The notes under the pieces: model-generated | Databases searched by the model: none | Told to the model about the DNA's origin: nothing | What the model saw: the letters and a program-made list of their open reading frames with translations, nothing else | Position numbers and translations under genes: made by a program | DNA from: Flavobacteriales bacterium | GTDB taxonomy: Bacteria; Bacteroidota; Bacteroidia; Flavobacteriales_E; Vicingaceae | Assembly (NCBI GenBank): GCA_015075325.1 | Contig: JABTUP010000006.1 | Span: 62,001-126,000 of the forward strand | Length of the DNA stretch: 64,000 nucleotides | Reading direction: 5' to 3' | Shown: piece after piece, positions 41,496-50,400 of the stretch | Layout: each line of letters begins with the position of its first letter | Position numbering within the stretch: position 1 is the stretch's first letter

Positions 41496-42068
41496 ATGAT
41501 TAGGTTCGTGTTGTATATAATTTCAATTATAATTTTTGCTACAACAAAGTTGTCGGCTCAAATTGAAGCAGTTTATATACAAGATAGAGTTGAAATTACA
41601 TGGACTTATACCGAATGTAACCAACTGAGCCACTTTATTATCGAAAAATCGAAAAACGGAACAGCTTTTCGTGAATTTTTAAAAGTTAAAAATGGCGGGA
41701 TGTGCAATGTTAATCTTGAAACCGACCACACTCCATACAATGGAACTTCGTATTACAGAATAAGGTATGTTAATAAAAACGGAACTTATTTTTACAGTGA
41801 AACCATAACGGTAAAAAAATCTGACAACAATTATCAATTCAACAGTAAATTAAAAGGATTTAATGCATTAAACATTTTGGTTGTGTTAAAGGAAAAATCA
41901 AATGGTGAATTTTTTGCTAAACTTAATATTCAAGAAGTTGGTGGTAAACTAATAAGTGAAACACTAAACGAAAACATAAAAGATGGCGAGTATATTATCA
42001 TTGCTTCTGAAAACGACTCTTTAGTTGGAAATGTTTTAACCGTATTCAATCAAAATCCAGATAAATAG
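41496..42068 (+). CDS. Secreted fibronectin-like/T9SS-related small protein, paralogue 1
   Basis: A 190-residue exported protein: signal peptide (VLYIISIIIFATTKLSAQ), then a fibronectin-III-like strand pattern (IEAVYIQDRVEITWTY, HFIIEKSKNGTAFREF, SYYRIRYVNKNGTYFYSETI) of the type that usually precedes T9SS sorting domains, and a C-terminal 70-residue beta domain (NILVVLKEKSNGEFFAKLNI, GEYIIIASEN). The C-terminal part resembles a sorting domain in length but lacks its usual NPxxxxL start. Function unknown. The neighbour at 42210 is a clear paralogue. Confidence 0.75.
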   Translation: MIRFVLYIISIIIFATTKLSAQIEAVYIQDRVEITWTYTECNQLSHFIIEKSKNGTAFREFLKVKNGGMCNVNLETDHTPYNGTSYYRIRYVNKNGTYFYSETITVKKSDNNYQFNSKLKGFNALNILVVLKEKSNGEFFAKLNIQEVGGKLISETLNENIKDGEYIIIASENDSLVGNVLTVFNQNPDK

Positions 42069-42209
42069 AGCCTTTCAACTTTTTACTTTATTTAACTAAG
42101 TAAAAATTACGGCTTAATTACTAAACAGATTAGGTAAAACAACTGTATTATTTAGCTGCTTTGCTGTGGAAATTTGTATCATTCATTTAACTATTAAATT
42201 TTAAAAACG

Positions 42210-42812
42210 ATGTTACGAATTTTAATTATTGTGATTAGCCTTTTATACATTTCGAAAAATGCAAACGCTAATATTGAAGCTATTTATGTTGAAAATAGTG
42301 TCCAAATCAAATGGACTTGTATTGAACAAAATAATGTCAGTTACTTTATTATTGAAAAATCTAAAAATGGCAAACATTTTAAAAAATTATCTATGGTAAC
42401 TACAGGAAAAGGTTATCATTCATTTATTGAAACAGACCCGACTCCTTTTCATGGTATTTCATTTTACAGAATTTGTTATGTAAATACAGATGGAACAATG
42501 TACTATAGTGAAATTGTATCCATTAGAAAATTGAATGAATTAAAGCAATTGCCGTCGAAATTAAAAAATACTTCTACGCTTAACACTTTAGTCATTTTAA
42601 AAGACAAATCAAACAATGAGTTTTATGCAAAACTGAACATTAAGGAAACCAAAGGTGTTTTGATTTGTGAAACATTAAATGAAGAAATAAAAACTGGTGA
42701 ATTTGTTATTGTCGCTTCCGAAAGTGATGAATTGGTTGGTAATAAAATCGTTATTTTCAATAGAAATCCTATTGGTTTTTCTGACGGTAAGCAGAACACA
42801 ATATCCCAGTAG
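42210..42812 (+). CDS. Secreted fibronectin-like/T9SS-related small protein, paralogue 2
   Basis: A 200-residue exported paralogue of the preceding gene: IEAIYVENSVQIKWTC, YFIIEKSKNGKHFKKL, DPTPFHGISFYRICYVNTDG and a C-terminal NTLVILKDKSNNEFYAKLNI domain align along the full length. It has a 12-residue longer tail (ending GFSDGKQNTISQ) that runs 44 bases into the 3' end of the convergent methyltransferase gene, so the last residues are constrained by the other gene. Confidence 0.75.
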   Translation: MLRILIIVISLLYISKNANANIEAIYVENSVQIKWTCIEQNNVSYFIIEKSKNGKHFKKLSMVTTGKGYHSFIETDPTPFHGISFYRICYVNTDGTMYYSEIVSIRKLNELKQLPSKLKNTSTLNTLVILKDKSNNEFYAKLNIKETKGVLICETLNEEIKTGEFVIVASESDELVGNKIVIFNRNPIGFSDGKQNTISQ

Positions 42813-43494
42813 CCACAGCTACATTTAACGATTCGGCACCTCCAAATTTTGGAATCATTACTTTATTTGTAATAAAAGGAGTTAATTCTTTAGAAATACC
42901 AAACGATTCGCTACCCATTAGCAAAAATGCTTTTTTATCTTGTATTGGTTTTTCATAAATATTTTCTCCTTCTAACATTGCTCCATAAACAGGAATAGCG
43001 TTGTTTTGCTGGAAAAATTCAAGTAAATTGACATACGTTACATTGGCTCTAAAAATTGAACCCATTGTTGCTTGCACCACTTTTGGATTGTACACATCAA
43101 CACATTCATTAGAACACACAATGGCATGTATACCAAACCAGTCGGCAGTTCTAATAATGGTTCCTAAATTACCTGGGTCTTTAACATTATCTAAAACCAA
43201 TACAAAATTTGATTTAGACAAATCTGCCTGTTGTTTCTTTTGTTTGGCTACAGCCAAAAAATTACTTGGAGTTGATAAAGCAGAAATGGACTTCATTTCT
43301 TTTTCATTGATTTCAATAGCTTCAAAACCTTTTACTCGATTGCCTTTAACCACAAAAACAAATTCAATTTCAAAATCCGATTGAATAAGTTCTTCAACCA
43401 TTTTTTCGCCTTCAACCAAAAAAGTTCCGTGTTGTGCACGGAACTTTTTTTGTTGTAATGAGTTAATGTATTTTTTTTGATTGATGCTTAACAC
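42769..43494 (-). CDS. TrmH/SpoU family RNA 2'-O-methyltransferase
   Basis: A 241-residue SPOUT methyltransferase. An N-terminal substrate-binding domain (FRAQHGTFLVEGEKMVEELI) precedes the knotted catalytic domain with motif 1 VLDNVKDPGNLGTIIRTADW, motif 2 LLMGSESFGISKEL and motif 3 IPKFGGAESLNVAVATGIL. Target (23S rRNA or tRNA) cannot be told; annotators usually write RNA methyltransferase. It is convergent with the second secreted paralogue, sharing 44 bases. Confidence 0.93.
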   Translation of the reverse strand: MLSINQKKYINSLQQKKFRAQHGTFLVEGEKMVEELIQSDFEIEFVFVVKGNRVKGFEAIEINEKEMKSISALSTPSNFLAVAKQKKQQADLSKSNFVLVLDNVKDPGNLGTIIRTADWFGIHAIVCSNECVDVYNPKVVQATMGSIFRANVTYVNLLEFFQQNNAIPVYGAMLEGENIYEKPIQDKKAFLLMGSESFGISKELTPFITNKVMIPKFGGAESLNVAVATGILCSAYRQKNQ

Positions 43495-43530
43495 AATGGT
43501 TTCTGGTTTCTAGTTTCTGGTTTTTCGCAA

Positions 43531-43548
43531 TCCCGAAAGCTTTCGGGA
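43531..43548. repeat. 18-nt perfect palindrome TCCCGAAAGCTTTCGGGA
   Basis: A perfect inverted repeat in the gap between the methyltransferase gene and the PorE-like gene, preceded by TTTCTGGTTTCTAGTTTCTG, a simple repeat. It resembles common Bacteroidota intergenic hairpins. Confidence 0.75.
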
Positions 43549-43602
43549 GCTAAGTTTGCTAAGTTATTTTCTTTTGACTTCGGTTTTCGTTCCTCTACGA
43601 AG

Positions 43603-43619
43603 CCCCTCCTTCGGAGGGG
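43603..43619. terminator. GC-rich hairpin CCCCTCC-TTC-GGAGGGG
   Basis: A 7-bp perfect GC-rich stem with TTC loop followed by TTGGGGAGG. It lies 19 bases downstream of the PorE-like gene at 43639 on the minus strand and may end its transcript, although no T run follows; the motif is a frequent intergenic repeat in Bacteroidota. Confidence 0.5.
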
Positions 43620-43638
43620 TTGGGGAGGCTTCTTCCAA

Positions 43639-45741
43639 CTAATTCCCTAACACTTTAAACTCTGTTCTTCTGTTTTTTTGGTGGCAATCGCAATCGTCGT
43701 TTCTTGTTTCTCCACATTCTGTGTATTTCGAACAATCGTCAATTGGTTTGGTTTCTCCGTATCCAACCGATTTAAATCGTTCTTTTTTAATACCTTTTGT
43801 AACTAAATAATTAACCACCGCATTTGCTCTTTTTTGAGAAAGATTTTTGTTGTAAACATCGCTACCTCTAGTATCGGTATGGCTCGAAATTTCTACTTTA
43901 ATGGTTGTATTTTCTTTTAATATTTGAACCAGATTATCTAATTCTTTAGTTGATTCAGCTCTTAATGTAGCTTTATCCCAATCGTAATAAATATTGTTTA
44001 AAACAAAAGAGCGACCTGGTTCTAAAGGTTTTAAATCTTTTGGTTTACCAGCATTTGCTGTAAATAAAGTGTCGATGGTTTTTAATTCGCCGCTTAATGT
44101 GCGATTTAACACTTCTTGTAATCCAATATTGTTTTTTGCAATAAGATCTTTATCGCTGTATATTCTAAAATCTTTGTACAATTCAATGTATTCTGTAATT
44201 TCTTCTAGGTTAATCGAATCACGTGCAATTTCTCCATTCTCAAGCTCTACTTCAATCTCATATCTTCCTGGAGTTAATGCCATCACATATTTTCCTGTTT
44301 CATCATTCGATTTAAATGTTCCTTCTAATTCGCCTTCGGTTGCTTTAAACAGGCTCATCATTGAACCTATCGGAGCATCGTTAAAATATACATTTCCTAA
44401 TAAAAGAGCAAGAACTGGTTTACCAACTTTACCTGCTAAAATTCTAAAAATATCTTGTTCTCCTATACTTTTTTCACCAGCACCTGAGTAATATCCTGTT
44501 TTTCCATCAGCAGCTAACACAAAATACCTATCATCATTAATGGTATTTATTGGATATCCCATGTTTTGAGGGTCGCCAAAAGAATTGTACTCATCTAATT
44601 TACTGTAGAAAATATCGTATCCTCCAATACTGGTATGTCCTTCTGAGCTAAAGTAAAATGTTTGGTTATCTGGATGTATAAAAGGAGCATCATCATTATA
44701 AGTTGTGTTGATTTTTGCTCCTAAATTTTGAACATTTCCCCAACTTCCATCTTCTTGTAATTCTGCTTTATAGATATCTCTACCTCCATTACCTCCAACT
44801 CTATCGCTAGCAAAATACAATGTTTTTCCGTTTGCCGACAAACTCGCACTACCTTCCCAACTGTCTTTTTTGTTTACATCGCCTTTCAAAGGTTCTGGTT
44901 TCGACCAATCTTTACCTTTTAATTTACTTACATAAATATCACCGTTGTTGTTGTTTTCACTTTTGTAGATAAACAAGGTTTGTCCATCAACAGAAAGAGC
45001 TATTGCAGCATCATGTCCATCGGTATTAATGTTATCGCCAATGCTAACTGGTTCAGTCCATTCTCCGTTTTTGTTGTAAGAAATAAATACATCTTCAGTA
45101 TAACTTTCGGAGTTCATTGAAACAGGTAGTTTGTCAGCACCTTTACTTTTTATCCCTCTGTAGGTATAAATCATTACCGATTCATCAGCAGAAATAACCG
45201 GTACATATTCGGAATATTGAGAGTTTACTGGAGCTTGAACATTTTCAATGATGTTTTCTTGAATGGTATCGCTTAAAATTTCTATGGCATTTTTACAATT
45301 TTGAATCATTTTTTGTGCTGAGGCTTGTTCTTCAGCTTCTTCAGGAGTGCTTCTGGTTAAGTACATGTTAAACAATTCTAAAGCTTTATCAAATTGATAA
45401 TTAACTGCATAAGCTCTTGCTAAATAGAAATTAACTAAATTGTATTCAGGATTGGTTGTTTTAACTTGCTCAATTATTTCTATTGATTTGGTTTTTTCGT
45501 TGGGAGAATAGCTATAGCAAATACCCATCATTAATTTGTAATACAAGTCGGATGGTTTGTACTCGTACAATTGCTTATACTTATCTAACGCATCAATATA
45601 TTTACCATCTTCAAAATCTAAATCAGCCCTATCTAATAATTCTTTGGCAGTTTTATTGTTAAGAGAAGTTGCTTCTTGTGAAAATAGTTGAACGGAAAAA
45701 ACAAAGAAAAGAATAGTTAATAAACAAGTTATTTTTTTCAT
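43639..45741 (-). CDS. PorE-like protein with OmpA domain (fourth copy in window)
   Basis: A 700-residue exported protein: signal peptide (LLTILFFVFSVQLFSQ), TPRs about 30-155, PD40 propeller about 165-430 (ASLSANGKTLYFASDRVGGN, HTSIGGYDIFYSKLDE), CRD domain about 445-520, and a canonical OmpA domain from about residue 580 (NIYYDWDKATLRAESTKELD, ISSHTDTRGSDVYNKNLSQK). Near the end is the Cys-rich insert (IDDCSKYTECGETRNDDCDC) found in many Bacteroidota OmpA-type proteins. It is transcribed alone, divergent from the TamL-like gene. Confidence 0.86.
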   Translation of the reverse strand: MKKITCLLTILFFVFSVQLFSQEATSLNNKTAKELLDRADLDFEDGKYIDALDKYKQLYEYKPSDLYYKLMMGICYSYSPNEKTKSIEIIEQVKTTNPEYNLVNFYLARAYAVNYQFDKALELFNMYLTRSTPEEAEEQASAQKMIQNCKNAIEILSDTIQENIIENVQAPVNSQYSEYVPVISADESVMIYTYRGIKSKGADKLPVSMNSESYTEDVFISYNKNGEWTEPVSIGDNINTDGHDAAIALSVDGQTLFIYKSENNNNGDIYVSKLKGKDWSKPEPLKGDVNKKDSWEGSASLSANGKTLYFASDRVGGNGGRDIYKAELQEDGSWGNVQNLGAKINTTYNDDAPFIHPDNQTFYFSSEGHTSIGGYDIFYSKLDEYNSFGDPQNMGYPINTINDDRYFVLAADGKTGYYSGAGEKSIGEQDIFRILAGKVGKPVLALLLGNVYFNDAPIGSMMSLFKATEGELEGTFKSNDETGKYVMALTPGRYEIEVELENGEIARDSINLEEITEYIELYKDFRIYSDKDLIAKNNIGLQEVLNRTLSGELKTIDTLFTANAGKPKDLKPLEPGRSFVLNNIYYDWDKATLRAESTKELDNLVQILKENTTIKVEISSHTDTRGSDVYNKNLSQKRANAVVNYLVTKGIKKERFKSVGYGETKPIDDCSKYTECGETRNDDCDCHQKNRRTEFKVLGN

Positions 45742-45787
45742 ATTGGTATAGTTAATAATAGTTATTTTGCATTTTGTTTAATTAATG

Positions 45788-45795
45788 CAAACATA
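45788..45795 (-). promoter_or_regulatory. -7 box of the fourth PorE-like gene
   Basis: Minus-strand TATGTTTG, 46 bases before the start; no proper -33 element found. Confidence 0.4.
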
Positions 45796-45818
45796 ATCAA
45801 TTCTATAGAATATAAAAA

Positions 45819-48122
45819 TTGATTTTAAAAACTAGTAAAATATTATCTACGCAACGTGTTTCAATTTTATTAATTGGAACAATTTTATTTTTATTTAGTT
45901 GTAACCCAACAAAAACATTAAAAGAAAACGAAATTTTTTTAAAAAAAAATAAAATAACTGTTGACAACAGCAAAATTGATAAAGATGAACTAGAAGAAAT
46001 AATTAAACAACATCCCAATAAAAAGATTTTAGGTGTTTTTCGTTTTCATCTTGGTGTTTATAACCTTTACAGCAAAAAACAAAACAGTAAGATTAAAGAA
46101 AATATTGGCGAACCTCCTGTAATATTTGATTCGCTTCAAACCGAAAGAAGCGTTAAGCAACTTGGTCTCTATTTAAACAACAAAGGTTATTTTAAAAACC
46201 GTGTTACAACAGAAAATGTTATTAAAAAACAAAAACTAACTCAAACCTACAAAATTGAATCTGGTCCTTCTTATTACATCAATAATATTAAACATCAAAT
46301 TGAAGATAAAGAAATAGAATCTTATATTTTATCTAAAAACCAGTTTTCGCTATTAAAAATTGGAGAAAATTTTGACATTGATATTTTAGAAAAAGAACGT
46401 GAGCGTATTAACAACCTTTTAAAAGACAATGGTTATTTTAATTTTTCTACCAATTATATAAAATATAAAGTAGATACCACTATGGGCAACAATAAAGTAA
46501 ATTTAATTGTTGAAGTGCTTCCAAAAAAAGAATTTATAAATGATAGTACAGCATTAAAAACCCAACATGAAAAATACGCACTTAATGAAACCACTATTTT
46601 TATTGGGAGCAAATCAAAAATTGAGCAAACTTCAAATTTCGACACCATTTATCACAACAATACATCTATCGTTTACACCGACAAGCTCAAATTTAAACCC
46701 AAAGTTTTAACCAACACTTTAGATTACAAACCAAAAGATACCTATTCGCTTCAAGAACAAAACTATACCTATAAACAATTATCTGAGCTCCGGCTTTTTA
46801 AAAACATTTCATTTATTTATGAAGAAATTGATTCGAATCGTTTAAATGTTAACATTTATTTGAATCCGCTCATTCTAAAATCGTTTACTTTAGAAGGTGT
46901 TGGAACAAATACAGGTGGCGACTTAGGAGTTGAGGGAAATGTTATTTATCAAAACAAAAACATTTTTAGAGGTGCAGAATTTTTAAGCGTAAAACTTAAA
47001 GGAGGATTAGAAATTCAGCGAGTAATAGGTGTTTCGACTGGTGGTGATAACGAAATTTTAGGAACTCCCTTTAACACCTTAGAATTTGGACCTGAAATAA
47101 GCTTAGAAATTCCTCGCTTTTTGGTTCCATTCAATACCCGAAGAATTTCTAAAAGGGCAAATCCTAAAACCATTATTGCTACTTCGTTAAATTGGCAGCA
47201 ACGACCTGAATACTCAAGAAATTTAATTCAAGGAAGCTTTGGTTATGCCTGGAGTGAAAATCAATACAAAAAACATTTTTTAACTCCGTTTAACATCTCA
47301 TTTGTTAAACTTGATTTAACTACCGAGTTTAGAGATAACATTATTGCTGAAAACAATCCGTTTTTATTAAATTCCTATACCGACCATTTTATTAGTGCAA
47401 TACAATACAGTTTTATATTTAACAATCAAGACTTTATACACAAAAACAATTACCAGTACTTTAGGTTTAATGCCGAAACTTCGGGTAATTTATTATCAAA
47501 CTATTATCGCTTGACCGATACTCCAAAAGATGAAGTAACCAAAAGTTATTCCTTTGCGGGAATTAGGTATGCAGAATATGTAAAATCGGATGTTGATTTA
47601 AGGTTATATCAAACATTTGATGCTGCTTCATTGGTTGAACGATTTTATGCTGGTGTTGGTGTTCCTTACGGCAATCTTGATGTGCTTCCTTTCGAAAAAA
47701 GTTTTTTTGGTGGTGGTTCAAACGGCATTAGAGCTTGGCCTGCCAGAAGATTGGGGCCTGGTTCATTATCCGATTCGCTTATTAATAACGTAAATCAAAT
47801 TGGAGAACTTAAAATTGAAGCCAACATTGAGTATCGTTTTGATATTACCAAACTTTTTGAGGGTGCATTTTTTATTGATGCAGGAAATATTTGGATTTTA
47901 AAAGAAGACCCAAAGCGTCCGAATGCCGAAATAAAGCTAAATAGATTATATAGAGATTTAGCTATAGGTGGTGGTTTTGGTTTACGTCTCGATTTTAGTT
48001 TTTTTATTTTCCGATTTGATATTGCTACACCTTTTAAAGACCCATCGAAAAACAATCCTGAAAAATACCAAGTAGAATTAAAGAAAACTACCCTTAACTT
48101 AGGTATTGGATATCCATTCTAA
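45819..48122 (+). CDS. TamL-like BamA/TamA family outer-membrane lipoprotein
   Basis: A 767-residue lipoprotein starting at TTG 45819 with a signal ending in lipobox LFLFSC (Cys28). After it come POTRA-like domains (about 40-350: TKTLKENEIFLKKNKITVDN, SVKQLGLYLNNKGYFKNRVT) and a C-terminal 16-strand barrel with the Omp85 lid signature SFFGGGSNGIRAWPARRLGP (VRGF/Y-equivalent) and the final strand NLGIGYPF. A lipidated TamA-like protein is characteristic of Bacteroidota (TamL). It should insert or shape outer-membrane components. Its stop directly abuts the stop of the convergent E1 gene. Confidence 0.88.
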   Translation: MILKTSKILSTQRVSILLIGTILFLFSCNPTKTLKENEIFLKKNKITVDNSKIDKDELEEIIKQHPNKKILGVFRFHLGVYNLYSKKQNSKIKENIGEPPVIFDSLQTERSVKQLGLYLNNKGYFKNRVTTENVIKKQKLTQTYKIESGPSYYINNIKHQIEDKEIESYILSKNQFSLLKIGENFDIDILEKERERINNLLKDNGYFNFSTNYIKYKVDTTMGNNKVNLIVEVLPKKEFINDSTALKTQHEKYALNETTIFIGSKSKIEQTSNFDTIYHNNTSIVYTDKLKFKPKVLTNTLDYKPKDTYSLQEQNYTYKQLSELRLFKNISFIYEEIDSNRLNVNIYLNPLILKSFTLEGVGTNTGGDLGVEGNVIYQNKNIFRGAEFLSVKLKGGLEIQRVIGVSTGGDNEILGTPFNTLEFGPEISLEIPRFLVPFNTRRISKRANPKTIIATSLNWQQRPEYSRNLIQGSFGYAWSENQYKKHFLTPFNISFVKLDLTTEFRDNIIAENNPFLLNSYTDHFISAIQYSFIFNNQDFIHKNNYQYFRFNAETSGNLLSNYYRLTDTPKDEVTKSYSFAGIRYAEYVKSDVDLRLYQTFDAASLVERFYAGVGVPYGNLDVLPFEKSFFGGGSNGIRAWPARRLGPGSLSDSLINNVNQIGELKIEANIEYRFDITKLFEGAFFIDAGNIWILKEDPKRPNAEIKLNRLYRDLAIGGGFGLRLDFSFFIFRFDIATPFKDPSKNNPEKYQVELKKTTLNLGIGYPF

Positions 48123-50114
48123 CTAAAAATCGAGCAACGATAACAATTCTTTTTCAAATCTGTTTTTTGGTAAAAATTGTTGTTCTAACTGATTAATAAA
48201 AGGAACTGGAGTTTCGATACTGGCAACACGTTTGATTGGTGCATCTAAAAATTCGAAACAATTTTCAGTAATTAAAGCACTTAGCTCGCCTCCTATTCCA
48301 TTAAACAAGGTTGCTTCGTGCAAAATAATTACTCTACCCGTTTTTTTAACCGATTGATAAATGGTTTCAGTATCTAAAGGAACTAATGTTCTTAAATCAA
48401 TTAAATCGGCAGCTATATTCGAATTATTTTTTAGTGTTTCTAACGCCCAATGAACTCCCATTCCATAAGTAACAATGGTTACATCGTTACCCTCGGTTAT
48501 CAATTGAGCTTTACCAAACGGAAGAGTATAATAATCATCAGGAATTTCCTGAGTTATGCTTCGGTACATTGCTTTATGCTCAAAAAATATTACTGGATTA
48601 GGGTCTTCAAAAGCGGTGTTTAACAACCCTTTAGCATCGTATGGAAATGCAGGAAAAACAACCTTTAAACCTGGTACTTGAGTAAACCAACTTTCGTTGC
48701 TTTGCGAATGAAACGGACCTGCTGCGGTTCCTCCACCTGTGGGCATTCTAACCACCACATCGGCAGCTTGTCCCCAACGGTAATGCGTTTTTGCTAAGTT
48801 GTTACAAATTTGTGTCATTGCTTCGCTAACAAAATCGGCAAACTGCATTTCTACCATTGATTTTTGTCCGTTTATAGCTAACCCTAAACCTGCACCAACT
48901 ATTGCCGATTCGCACAATGGGGTATTTCTTACCCGTTCTTTACCAAATTTTGCAACAAATCCATCGGTAACTTTAAATGCTCCTCCGTATTCAGCAATAT
49001 CTTGTCCCATTAAAACAAGCTCTGGATATTTTTCCATGCTTTGTTTCATGGCATCAGAAATGGCATCAATAAATCGTTTTTCGGTTTTTGCTGTGGTTTT
49101 AGGAGTGGTTTCGATGAAATTAAACGGAGCATAAACATCGTTTAATTCTTGTTCTAACGATGCTGTAATGGGTTCTTCGCCATAAGCCTTGTCTAAATGT
49201 TCGTTTATTTCAGCTTTTATTTCAGCTTTTATGGTTTCAATTAGTTTTTCGTCGAGTACTTTTTCTTCTAATAAAAATTGCTCAAAATTAACGGTGGGGT
49301 CTTTTTTCTGCCATTCGTCCATTAATTCCTGAGGAACGTATTTTGTACCCGAAGCTTCTTCGTGTCCTCTCATTCTAAAGGTTAAACATTCAACCAAAAC
49401 TGGACGAGGTTTTTTACGAATAGATTCAGCAATTTGACTTATTTTATGGTAAACATCTAATATATCGTTTCCTTCAACTAGTTCGGTTTCCATGCCATAT
49501 CCAATGCCTTTATCAATAAAGTTTTTGCATTTAAATTGTTCGCTCGAAGGAGTTGAAAGTCCGTAACCATTATTTTCTACAACAAAAATTACAGGCAATT
49601 GCCAAACGGCAGCAGTATTAACTGCTTCATGAAAATCGCCTTCACTGGCACCGCCATCGCCAGTAAAAACCAAGGTTGCTTTTGGTTTATTTTTTATAAC
49701 ATCGGCCAATGCAATACCATCTGCCACGCCCATTTGAGGCCCAAGATGAGAAATCATTCCAACAATTTTATAATCTTGAGTGCCAAAATGAAACGAACGA
49801 TCTCTACCCTTAGTAAATCCGCTCATTTTTCCCTGAAATTGAGCAAACAAACGATACAACGGAATATTTCGAGCAGTAAAAACGCCTAAATTACGGTGCA
49901 TGGGTAAAATATATTCATCTTCTTTCATGGCTAAAGCAGCACCTACAGAAACTGCCTCTTGCCCAATACCAGAGAACCATTTTGATATTTTACCCTGACG
50001 AAGCAAAACCAACATTTTTTCTTCGATTAAACGTGGTTTAATCAATGCTTTATACAATGATAAAAGTTCACTATCGGTATATTTTCTACGATTATATTTT
50101 ATGGCGGTCATCAT
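48123..50114 (-). CDS. Fused alpha/beta E1 component of a 2-oxoacid dehydrogenase
   Basis: A 663-residue thiamine-diphosphate enzyme. The N-terminal half is E1 alpha (TPP motif GDGGASEGDFHEAVNTAAVW..NN, and the FRMRGHEEASG loop), the C-terminal half (from about 335) is E1 beta (MGQDIAEYGGAFKVTDGFVA, RNTPLCESAIVGAGLGLAIN, VVRMPTGGGTAAGPFHSQSN). Natural alpha-beta fusion is usual in Bacteroidota for the branched-chain or pyruvate-like complex. Together with the E2 at 6186 it would decarboxylate a 2-oxoacid; E3 is not in the window. A -7 box (50131-50138) is close upstream. Confidence 0.93.
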   Translation of the reverse strand: MMTAIKYNRRKYTDSELLSLYKALIKPRLIEEKMLVLLRQGKISKWFSGIGQEAVSVGAALAMKEDEYILPMHRNLGVFTARNIPLYRLFAQFQGKMSGFTKGRDRSFHFGTQDYKIVGMISHLGPQMGVADGIALADVIKNKPKATLVFTGDGGASEGDFHEAVNTAAVWQLPVIFVVENNGYGLSTPSSEQFKCKNFIDKGIGYGMETELVEGNDILDVYHKISQIAESIRKKPRPVLVECLTFRMRGHEEASGTKYVPQELMDEWQKKDPTVNFEQFLLEEKVLDEKLIETIKAEIKAEINEHLDKAYGEEPITASLEQELNDVYAPFNFIETTPKTTAKTEKRFIDAISDAMKQSMEKYPELVLMGQDIAEYGGAFKVTDGFVAKFGKERVRNTPLCESAIVGAGLGLAINGQKSMVEMQFADFVSEAMTQICNNLAKTHYRWGQAADVVVRMPTGGGTAAGPFHSQSNESWFTQVPGLKVVFPAFPYDAKGLLNTAFEDPNPVIFFEHKAMYRSITQEIPDDYYTLPFGKAQLITEGNDVTIVTYGMGVHWALETLKNNSNIAADLIDLRTLVPLDTETIYQSVKKTGRVIILHEATLFNGIGGELSALITENCFEFLDAPIKRVASIETPVPFINQLEQQFLPKNRFEKELLSLLDF

Positions 50115-50130
50115 GTTTTTTTTTAAGCAC

Positions 50131-50138
50131 CAAAGTTA
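50131..50138 (-). promoter_or_regulatory. -7 box of the E1 gene
   Basis: Minus-strand TAACTTTG, 16 bases upstream of the start codon. No -33 at normal distance. The rest of the 286-base gap 50115-50400 holds no gene or strong hairpin that I can see. Confidence 0.5.
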
Positions 50139-50400
50139 TAGCAATTCTTAATAAAAATGTGTTTGATTTTAAACAAAATTAACTCGCATTGTTAGCTTCT
50201 TTACAAAACTATTTTTACTAGCCTTTGCAAACCATAAATTGATTGAAAAATTTTATAATTAAAAACCACAAAATATGTCATGTCAGCTTACGCTTTAACT
50301 TAAGAAATTCCACAATAACAGGTTGGTTTTGTTCTTAATTGAAAAAGTGTGAGTAGTTAGTTTTTGAGTTACTTCGTAAAAAAATCCTACTCATTACTTT

